From Persephonella sp. (GTDB taxonomy: Bacteria > Aquificota > Aquificia > Aquificales > Hydrogenothermaceae): 6,938 nucleotides of DNA. A program made the position numbers and the translations under genes. The notes beneath the pieces were generated by a model. That model saw only the letters and a program-made list of their open reading frames with translations. It had not been told where the DNA came from and did no database searches. Location: positions 1 through 6,938 of the forward strand of contig JALTAS010000238.1 of NCBI GenBank assembly GCA_027058925.1, written 5' to 3'. Shown piece after piece: positions 1 to 4,992 of the stretch; positions within the stretch are counted from its first letter, which is position 1; each line of letters begins with the position of its first letter.

Positions 1-1
1 G

Positions 2-736
2 GCAGAAACAGCAAAAATACTTAACCCTGATAAAAAGGTTCTCCATCCAAACCCTGAAAGTGGCTGTCCTATGGCTGATATGGCAACTGTTGAGGGAGTT
101 TTAAAGCTGAAAAAAGAGCACCCTGATGCTGTTGTTGTTTCTTATATAAACACAAACGCAGATGTGAAAACCGTTTCAGATGTTATAGTAACCTCAAGAA
201 ACGCTGTTAATGTTATAAAAAAGTTGGATGCTAAAAAGATAATATTTGTTCCTGATCAGTTTTTAGGTTCATATGTAGCAAGACAGGTACCTGAAAAAGA
301 ATTTATACTGTGGAAGGGTTTCTGTCCTCCCCATTTTAACTTAACTCCCGATCAGCTTCTTGCACTTAAAGAAAGATACCCTGACGCAAAAATAGCTGTC
401 CACCCTGAGTGTAACACAGAAACTGTAAAAATAGCTGATTTTGTTGGAAGCACATCACAGATTATTGAGTTTGCCACAACATGTGAGGCAAAGAATGTGA
501 TTATAGGAACTGAAGTTGGGCTGAAGCACTGGCTTGAAAAGATAAACCCTGAGAAAAACTACATCTTCCCTGTAAATGCAGATTACTGCGGGACAGTCCA
601 CTGCTGTGATATGAAGAAAAATACACTTGAAAAAATTGCAGATGTTTTGGAGAAAGAAACAAATGAGATCCTCCTGCCACCTGACATTATAGAAAAAGCA
701 AGAAAACCTCTTGATCTGATGCTTTCTATTGTTTAA
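2..736 (+). CDS. nadA: Quinolinate synthase NadA, 5'-truncated by the window edge
   Basis: NadA is the [4Fe-4S] enzyme that condenses iminoaspartate with dihydroxyacetone phosphate to form quinolinate, the second step of de novo NAD synthesis in the cytosol. The frame is open from base 2 and gives 244 residues. The ATG at 71 is internal, since the 23 residues before it already match the family (NPESGCPMADM). The three expected cluster cysteines are visible: C22 in GCPMADM, C108 in WKGFCPPH and C201 in CCDMKKNTLEK. Their spacing of 86 and 93 is close to that of the roughly 300-residue thermophile enzymes, so about 60 N-terminal residues are missing. Other family signatures are VSYINTNADVK, VTSRNAV, DQFLGSYVARQ, HPEC, ADFVGSTSQII and IGTEVGL. 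C202 and C137 are extra cysteines that are probably not ligands. No neighbouring nadB or nadC is visible. The identification is secure. Confidence 0.96.
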   Translation, partial: AETAKILNPDKKVLHPNPESGCPMADMATVEGVLKLKKEHPDAVVVSYINTNADVKTVSDVIVTSRNAVNVIKKLDAKKIIFVPDQFLGSYVARQVPEKEFILWKGFCPPHFNLTPDQLLALKERYPDAKIAVHPECNTETVKIADFVGSTSQIIEFATTCEAKNVIIGTEVGLKHWLEKINPEKNYIFPVNADYCGTVHCCDMKKNTLEKIADVLEKETNEILLPPDIIEKARKPLDLMLSIV

Positions 737-1083
737 TACTTTCTCACAGTTGGATCAATAAAATCGCTCCAGGCGAGGATACCTCCCTCAACATTTTTAA
801 CATTATCATACCCGTGTTCCATAAGCCATAATGTTGCCTGGAGGCTTCTGTTTCCGCTTCTGCATATAACATATACAGGTTTGTCTTTCGGTAGTTTTCC
901 TATAACAGTTGGAAGCTTCATTAAAGGAACAAGCATAGCATCTTTTTCCCTTATTCTTGAAAACTGATACTCCTGAGGTTCTCTAACATCAAGCAGAATA
1001 AAATCCTCACCTTTATCTATCTTTTCTTTGAGTTCCTGAACAGATATATGAATTTTGTTATAAACATCTCTGCTTAAAAACAA
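733..1083 (-). CDS. Single-domain rhodanese-like sulfurtransferase
   Basis: This 116-residue protein is one rhodanese domain, a small fold that carries sulfane sulfur on a cysteine persulfide. Near the N-terminus are ISVQELKEKI and LLDVREPQEY (about residues 30-39), the usual CH2A region. The active loop is C74-R-S-G-N-R79, with the nucleophile C74 intact, followed by the typical NVEGGILAW near residues 97-105. It has no signal peptide or membrane segment, so it should be cytosolic. The start is a TTG at 1081-1083, chosen because an ideal Shine-Dalgarno lies 7 bases upstream and the next in-frame codons already belong to the fold. The stop overlaps the nadA stop by 4 bases from the opposite strand. 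Its acceptor cannot be read from the sequence. Candidates are sulfur oxidation, thiol modification or cyanide/thiosulfate handling. Confidence 0.92.
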   Translation of the reverse strand: MFLSRDVYNKIHISVQELKEKIDKGEDFILLDVREPQEYQFSRIREKDAMLVPLMKLPTVIGKLPKDKPVYVICRSGNRSLQATLWLMEHGYDNVKNVEGGILAWSDFIDPTVRKY

Positions 1084-1090
1084 CTTTATT

Positions 1091-1098
1091 CCTCCTTT
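1091..1098 (-). promoter_or_regulatory. Strong Shine-Dalgarno deciding a TTG start for the rhodanese gene
   Basis: Read on the - strand this is AAAGGAGG, fully complementary to the 16S 3' end, followed by 7 bases (AATAAAG) and then TTG. No ATG or GTG lies in a comparable position, so the TTG is the likely initiator. Confidence 0.8.
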
Positions 1099-1118
1099 AG
1101 TTTATTCAGATATTATTA

Positions 1119-1147
1119 TATATATTCAGTGTGATTTTTTTATTGAA
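1119..1147 (-). promoter_or_regulatory. Candidate sigma-70-type promoter for the rhodanese gene
   Basis: On the - strand, TTCAAT (1147-1142) and TATATA (1124-1119) are separated by exactly 17 bases, and a perfect TATAAT overlaps at 1120-1115. Transcription would start near 1111, giving a leader of about 28 bases that contains the Shine-Dalgarno. The region is very AT-rich, so chance matches are easy. The spacing and position are the main support. Confidence 0.4.
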
Positions 1148-1155
1148 AATCAATA
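1141..1155. promoter_or_regulatory. Perfect 15-bp palindrome, possible operator
   Basis: TATTGA-AAA-TCAATA is an exact inverted repeat with 6-bp arms and a 3-bp centre. It covers the -35 element proposed for the rhodanese promoter (1142-1147), where a repressor would block transcription. The half-site TTGA resembles FNR/CRP-family half-sites, but the centre is shorter than in the known TTGAT-N4-ATCAA consensus, so no regulator is assigned. Confidence 0.35.
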
Positions 1156-1207
1156 CTGTTAGTGTAATCTTTCAGGTGTATCAGCACTTTGGGAGTGATT
1201 TATTATT

Positions 1208-1245
1208 TAAATAGATCTGTTGATAAAATAAATAGATCACTGTTG
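1208..1245. repeat. Tandem direct repeat, period 21 bp, upstream of the glcD-type gene
   Basis: TAAATAGATC occurs at 1208-1217 and again at 1229-1238. Both copies are followed by TGTTG, at 1218 and 1241, with an extra AC in the second copy. A 21-bp period puts both copies on the same face of the helix (two turns), as expected for paired activator or repressor sites. The repeat lies about 70-105 bases before the ATG of the downstream gene and just upstream of its weak promoter candidate. Function is inferred from position alone. Confidence 0.35.
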
Positions 1246-1252
1246 GTGAGTT

Positions 1253-1283
1253 TTGTCATTCAGTTTTTTATTTTTTGTTTTAT
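1253..1283 (+). promoter_or_regulatory. Weak promoter candidate for the glcD-type gene
   Basis: TTGTCA (1253-1258) matches five of six -35 positions. TTTTAT (1278-1283) is a poor -10, and the 19-base spacer is long. The start would be near 1290, about 24 bases before the ATG. The tract from 1264 to 1289 is almost pure T on this strand, which makes the -10 assignment uncertain. The rest of the 230-base intergenic region (1084-1313) shows no reading frame, tRNA or clear terminator. Confidence 0.22.
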
Positions 1284-1301
1284 TATTTTAGGAAAAACGG
1301 T

Positions 1302-1309
1302 AGAGGTGG
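1302..1309 (+). promoter_or_regulatory. Shine-Dalgarno deciding the ATG start at 1314
   Basis: AGAGGTGG lies 4 bases before the ATG at 1314. A TTG at 1275 in the same frame would add 13 residues, but it has only poly-T upstream and the added residues (MFYYFRKNGRGGL) do not resemble the family. Confidence 0.6.
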
Positions 1310-1313
1310 TCTT

Positions 1314-2720
1314 ATGTTTGAGCTGAAGCAAAAAGAAATAATAAAAGTTCCAGATAGAGTAAAAAGAGCATTAAAAGAGATATTAGGAGAAGAAAACTGT
1401 CTTGACGATCCTATGGACAGACTTCTTTATTCTTATGATGCAACAAGGATAAAGATGCTTCCTGAGATTGTTGCAATACCTGAAAATCAGGAGCAGGTTC
1501 AGAAGATAGTTCAGATCTGCTACGAGGAAGGTATTCCTGTAACACCAAGAGGAGCAGGATCAGGATACACAGGTGGATCTCTCCCTGTAAAAGGTGGTGT
1601 GGTTGTTTCTTTTGAAAAGATGGACAGAATTATTGAGATAGATGAGGACAACGCTGTTGCAAGAGTTCAGCCTGGAGTAATAACATACAGGCTTCAGAAA
1701 GCTGTTGAGAAGGTAGGCCTTTTCTATCCTCCTGACCCGGCAAGCTATAAATTCTGCACTATAGGTGGAAATGTTGCTGAGAATGCAGGAGGTCCAAGGT
1801 GTGTAAAGTATGGGGTAACAAGAGAGTATGTTATGGAGCTTGATACTGTTATACACACAGGGGAGATAATCCATACAGGAAGACCTACACTGAAAGATGT
1901 TGCCGGATACGACATAACAAGGCTTTTTATAGGAAGCGAAGGGACATTGGGTCTTTTTACACAGATAACGCTCAAGCTTATACCAAAACCCCAGTCGTCA
2001 AAAACAGCGATGGCTATCTTTTCTGACATAGCATCTGTAGGAAAAACAGTAAAAGATATATTCAAAGCTGGCGTTCAGCCTTCAGCACTTGAGTTTATGG
2101 ATAAACTTGCTATAAATGCTGTTGAGGATTTTGGACATTTTGGACTTCCAAGAGATGCAGAGGTTCTTCTCCTGATTGAGGTTGACGGGCACATAAAATC
2201 ACTTGATGATCAGATCAATGAAGTTGCAAGAATATGTGAAAAAAATGGGGCACAGGTTAATGTGGCAAAAGATAACAGGGAGGCTGAAAAACTTTGGGAG
2301 GCAAGAAGAGCCTTATCTCCTGCTGTATCAAAACTTGGAAGGGTTAAGATTAATGAAGATATAGTATTTCCAAGAAGCTACCTGCCTGAAGCACTTCCAA
2401 AACTCAGGGAGATAGGGAAAAAGTACAACCTGAAAATGGTGAATTTCGGTCACATAGGAGATGGTAATGTCCATGCTAACTTTATGATTGATGGTCGTGA
2501 TGAGGACGAACTTAAAAGGACTGAAAAGGCTGTTGAGGAGGTTTTTGAGCTTGCCCTGTCTTATGGGGGATCTATTACAGGCGAACACGGAGTCGGAATA
2601 ACAAAAGCACCATTTATGAAAAAACAGTTTAAACCTTCTGAGCTTGAGATTATGAGAGGTATAAAAAAGGTTTTTGATCCAAAGGATCTTATAAACCCCG
2701 GTAAGATGGATATAGATTAA
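1314..2720 (+). CDS. GlcD-type FAD-linked 2-hydroxyacid (glycolate/D-lactate) dehydrogenase
   Basis: Members of this family oxidise glycolate, D-lactate or related 2-hydroxyacids to the 2-oxoacid with FAD and pass the electrons to a partner Fe-S subunit, quinone or cytochrome. The 468-residue protein has both expected domains. The FAD-binding PCMH/FAD_binding_4 domain covers about residues 45-225, with PRGAGSGYTGGSLP at 78-91, TIGGNVAENAGG near 149-160 and DVAGYDITRLFIGSEGTLGL at 195-214. The FAD-oxidase C-terminal domain follows, with EDIVFP near 348, the metal/substrate histidines in GHIGDGNVHANF (about 379-390), GEHGVG (423-428) and the terminal LINPGKMD. Full length for a GlcD subunit (460-500). 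It has no signal peptide or membrane helix, so it is cytosolic or peripherally attached. No glcE or glcF partner is adjacent, so the exact substrate and electron acceptor are open. The GlcD name describes the family and is not a proven reaction. Confidence 0.9.
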   Translation: MFELKQKEIIKVPDRVKRALKEILGEENCLDDPMDRLLYSYDATRIKMLPEIVAIPENQEQVQKIVQICYEEGIPVTPRGAGSGYTGGSLPVKGGVVVSFEKMDRIIEIDEDNAVARVQPGVITYRLQKAVEKVGLFYPPDPASYKFCTIGGNVAENAGGPRCVKYGVTREYVMELDTVIHTGEIIHTGRPTLKDVAGYDITRLFIGSEGTLGLFTQITLKLIPKPQSSKTAMAIFSDIASVGKTVKDIFKAGVQPSALEFMDKLAINAVEDFGHFGLPRDAEVLLLIEVDGHIKSLDDQINEVARICEKNGAQVNVAKDNREAEKLWEARRALSPAVSKLGRVKINEDIVFPRSYLPEALPKLREIGKKYNLKMVNFGHIGDGNVHANFMIDGRDEDELKRTEKAVEEVFELALSYGGSITGEHGVGITKAPFMKKQFKPSELEIMRGIKKVFDPKDLINPGKMDID

Positions 2721-2735
2721 TATATATGTTATATT
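2707..2735 (+). promoter_or_regulatory. Weak promoter candidate before rpmB
   Basis: TGGATA (2707-2712), inside the last codons of the preceding gene, is followed after 17 bases by TATATT (2730-2735). The start would be near 2742, about 28 bases before the rpmB ATG. A separate promoter is plausible because a ribosomal protein gene needs high expression. The match is weak in such AT-rich DNA. Confidence 0.25.
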
Positions 2736-2769
2736 ATTTATTTCATTAAATAACCTGTGGAGGAAAGAA

Positions 2770-2964
2770 ATGGCAGTCTGTCAGATATGTGGAAAGAAAA
2801 CAGCTCACGGAAACAGGGTTGCCCACTCAGCAACAACCACAAAAAGGGTATGGAGACCTAACATTCAGAGAGTAAGAGCTGTGATGCCTGATGGGTCTGT
2901 GAAAAGAATATACGTATGTGCAAAATGCCTTAAAGCAGGAAAAGTAAAAAAAGCGGTCAGGTAA
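2770..2964 (+). CDS. rpmB: Large-subunit ribosomal protein L28 (bL28), zinc-ribbon type
   Basis: bL28 is a small basic protein of the 50S subunit. The 64 residues open with the family signature AVCQICGKKTAHGNRVAHS, and WRPNIQRVRA and DGSVKRIYVCAKCLKAGKV follow. Cysteines C4, C7, C50 and C53 form two CxxC pairs, the zinc-binding (C+) version of L28, so zinc is probably needed for folding. Length is normal (62-78). A strong GGAGG (2759-2763) lies 6 bases before the ATG. The gene follows the glcD-type gene by 49 bases and precedes the nuclease-ATPase gene by 47. The usual partner rpmG (L33) is not adjacent. Confidence 0.97.
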   Translation: MAVCQICGKKTAHGNRVAHSATTTKRVWRPNIQRVRAVMPDGSVKRIYVCAKCLKAGKVKKAVR

Positions 2965-2977
2965 GGCTATCCTTATC

Positions 2978-3006
2978 TGGCCTGTTTTACCCATAAAAGC
3001 AGGCTA
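2978..3006 (+). promoter_or_regulatory. Hairpin between rpmB and the HerA-like gene that hides the only Shine-Dalgarno
   Basis: GCCTGTTTT (2980-2988) pairs with AAAGCAGGC (2996-3004) over nine pairs, one of them G-U, around a 7-base loop, and two more pairs can extend it outward. No U-run follows, so it is not a canonical intrinsic terminator. The AGG at 3001-3003 is the only ribosome-binding candidate for the ATG at 3012 (8 bases away), and it lies in the 3' arm. The hairpin could therefore lower translation of the downstream gene relative to rpmB, act as a processing site or be a 3' end stabiliser. The pairing is read from the sequence; the role is inferred. Confidence 0.4.
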
Positions 3007-3011
3007 AAAGA

Positions 3012-4955
3012 ATGAAACTCCTTCCAAAAGATGAGATACTTCCCACACTAAAAAATCTTTTCTCATCAGCAGAAAAATCAGTAAAAGTATCATCACCATG
3101 GATCAAATCAGATCTGTTAAAAGAGCTTATAAACGGTAAAGATATCAACATAGAACTTGTGGTCAGAAACTCAGAAATTGAGGACTTTCTTATAACAGAC
3201 ACAGATATTTTCCAGATTGTAAAAGAGAGAGAAGGAAAGATATACCTTAATCCAAACATCCATTCAAAGTTTGTGATAATAGATGATCGTGTAGCTGTCG
3301 TCGGCTCTGCCAACTTAACAAAGGCAGGTCTTTATGAGGACGGAAATATAGAGACAGCCGTTTTAGTAGACGAGACAGAGGAAGTCAAAAGATTAAAAGA
3401 TCAGTTTGAAGAAATAAAAAAGTTATCTGTTGATATCTTTCAGGAGATAGCAGGTGTAGTTCTGAACTCTGTAAGTGCTATCAGTTCAGAGATCTTGCTT
3501 TTTCAAGAACTTCCCCAGCAGACATATGTAAAAATACCTTTATCAGAAAAAGCCTTCCTTCTTGGAAGGATAGCTGTAATAAAGGATCTGAATGACTCTC
3601 TCTTTTCAACATTTTACAGCTACATAAACAGATCAGTTTTTACCGAACCGAAAAAGCTTGAGATGGTTTTGACACAAAAAGACCCATTAATAAAAAAAGT
3701 GCTTATTCTTGCATACCTGAATGAAAAACAGACAAGTATAAAGGTAGGACAGCTTGAAATACTGGCAGAGTTTAATCCGGAGAAGATAAAGCAAAAAGAG
3801 AGCATACTGAAAACACCTATGATCCCACCGGAGGCTGGAAGTCTTGTTTTTACACTGAAAGATCAGAAGGAGATACAGGACATTATGCAGATAAACCACG
3901 CAGGCTACCAGATGGGAAAGCCTGTAAAGTTTGGAAAACTTTTTAACACAAATCTGAATGCCTTTATAGATCTTGAGAAAATATACACGATGCATATGGC
4001 TGTATTAGGAACGACTGGATCAGGAAAAACAACATTTGTAAGAAGAATGCTTGAGAACTTTGGTTATTCTGATATAGATGTTTATATATTTGATCTTTAC
4101 GGTGAGTATGAAAGATCTGTAAAAGACAAATATCAGCTTTTATTTCCAAATATTTTGTTCCCTGTAAGTTTTGAAAATCTGAATGATCTTCTCAGGCAGT
4201 ACGGGATTGTATTTCAGGAAAGATCCTCAGAAGAGAGAAGGGTTTCATCATATCTGAGGAAAAACTTAAAGCCAGATCTTCAAATAATAGGCTTGAGGGA
4301 GAAATCTCTTGAAGATATGCTCATTGAAGCATCTGAGCTGACAGATATAAAGGGAGATCTGAGACAGGAACTTTTTACATTTCTGGACATGCTGAAAAAG
4401 GACTTTCAGGAAGAGCCTTTAAGGATACATCCTGAGGTTGTAAGAAAAATTGATGAAAGTCTAAGATCAGAAAAAAATGTTGTGATATACAACTTTCAGC
4501 AGATAGAGGATCCTGTTACGAGGGTGAATATAGCAGGTCTTTTGATGAAAGAGATATTCAGACTTTCTAAGTCTGACACAAAAAAGAGGGTTATTATTCT
4601 TGAAGAAGCTCAGAATTTTGCACCTGAAAAAGGTTTTGGCGAAATTCAGGCAGGAGTATCAAACATCTCATACATGATGGCAAAAAAGATAGCCACAGAA
4701 GGCAGAAAGTTTGATCTTGGCTTGATAGCCATAACACAGAGACCTGCAAACATAAGTAAGTATGTTCTGTCACAGCTGAACACACAGGCTGTTTTTAAGC
4801 TCATAAACAGGAATGATCTTGATGCTGTCTCTGTTTTTTTTGAGTATTCAAAACAGGACATTTTCAGCATTCTTCCTTTTCTAAAGCCGGGAACAGGCTT
4901 TATAACAGGTCTTGGTGTTCCTTTCGGTATCTTGACAGAAATAAAGTTGGGCTGA
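3012..4955 (+). CDS. PLD-family (HKD) nuclease fused to HerA/FtsK-type DNA translocase ATPase
   Basis: A 647-residue cytosolic protein with two recognisable parts. Residues about 1-140 form a phospholipase-D-like nuclease domain (VKVSSPWIKSDLLKELI, then H84-S-K86, D91 and GSAN at 98-101, the full HxKx4Dx6GSxN motif). Only one HKD is present, so two chains would have to pair to build an active site. Residues about 170-325 look like a HAS-type barrel leading into LDLEKIYTMHMAVLG. The ATPase core follows: Walker A GTTGSGKT (333-340), the HerA-style DLYGEY (361-366), Walker B IILEEAQNF (E531/E532), an arginine-finger segment ATEGRKF (R565) and sensor TQRP (575-578), ending in a HerA-like tail (FLKPGTGFITG). 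All key catalytic residues are intact. HerA proteins are hexameric pumps that feed DNA to a nuclease, so here motor and nuclease appear joined. No upstream start exists because a stop lies at 2994. A role in repair, end resection or phage defence is inference; the neighbours are housekeeping genes. Confidence 0.85.
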   Translation: MKLLPKDEILPTLKNLFSSAEKSVKVSSPWIKSDLLKELINGKDINIELVVRNSEIEDFLITDTDIFQIVKEREGKIYLNPNIHSKFVIIDDRVAVVGSANLTKAGLYEDGNIETAVLVDETEEVKRLKDQFEEIKKLSVDIFQEIAGVVLNSVSAISSEILLFQELPQQTYVKIPLSEKAFLLGRIAVIKDLNDSLFSTFYSYINRSVFTEPKKLEMVLTQKDPLIKKVLILAYLNEKQTSIKVGQLEILAEFNPEKIKQKESILKTPMIPPEAGSLVFTLKDQKEIQDIMQINHAGYQMGKPVKFGKLFNTNLNAFIDLEKIYTMHMAVLGTTGSGKTTFVRRMLENFGYSDIDVYIFDLYGEYERSVKDKYQLLFPNILFPVSFENLNDLLRQYGIVFQERSSEERRVSSYLRKNLKPDLQIIGLREKSLEDMLIEASELTDIKGDLRQELFTFLDMLKKDFQEEPLRIHPEVVRKIDESLRSEKNVVIYNFQQIEDPVTRVNIAGLLMKEIFRLSKSDTKKRVIILEEAQNFAPEKGFGEIQAGVSNISYMMAKKIATEGRKFDLGLIAITQRPANISKYVLSQLNTQAVFKLINRNDLDAVSVFFEYSKQDIFSILPFLKPGTGFITGLGVPFGILTEIKLG

Positions 4956-4964
4956 CTTTATAAT
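4932..4964 (+). promoter_or_regulatory. Promoter-like elements before obg, with unusually wide spacing
   Basis: A perfect TTGACA (4932-4937, within the last codons of the HerA-like gene) and a perfect TATAAT (4959-4964) precede the obg ATG at 4993. The spacer is 21 bases instead of 16-18, so only the -10 may be used, or activity may be low. It would allow obg expression independent of the upstream gene. Confidence 0.35.
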
Positions 4965-4992
4965 CATAAATTAAACAAAAAAGGTGAAATAG

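Noticed and set aside
1237..1290. Short hairpin TCAC-TGTTG-GTGA followed by a T-rich tract as an attenuator or terminator
   Set aside because: The stem is only 4 bp and 14 bases separate it from the T-tract, so it does not fit an intrinsic terminator.
1275..1313. A TTG at 1275 as the start of the glcD-type gene, adding 13 residues
   Set aside because: No Shine-Dalgarno precedes it (only poly-T), the extra residues do not resemble the family, and the ATG at 1314 has AGAGGTGG in front.
1560..2588. Several 86-106-codon antisense frames under the glcD-type gene
   Set aside because: They lack ribosome-binding sites and protein-like composition, and mirror a strongly conserved coding sequence.
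2718..2753. Two AT-only inverted repeats (TAATATA/TATATTA and TTATTT/AAATAA) between the glcD-type gene and rpmB as a terminator
   Set aside because: Stems of 6-7 A-T pairs would be unstable, particularly in a thermophile, and there is no GC stem with a U-tract.
3012..3830. A second HKD motif making the PLD domain self-sufficient
   Set aside because: No second HxKx4D is present before the ATPase; only H84-K86-D91 fits.
4834..4841. A run of eight T in the PLD-HerA gene as a phase-variation or slippage site
   Set aside because: It encodes an ordinary VFF segment in an intact frame, and one such run is expected in AT-rich DNA.
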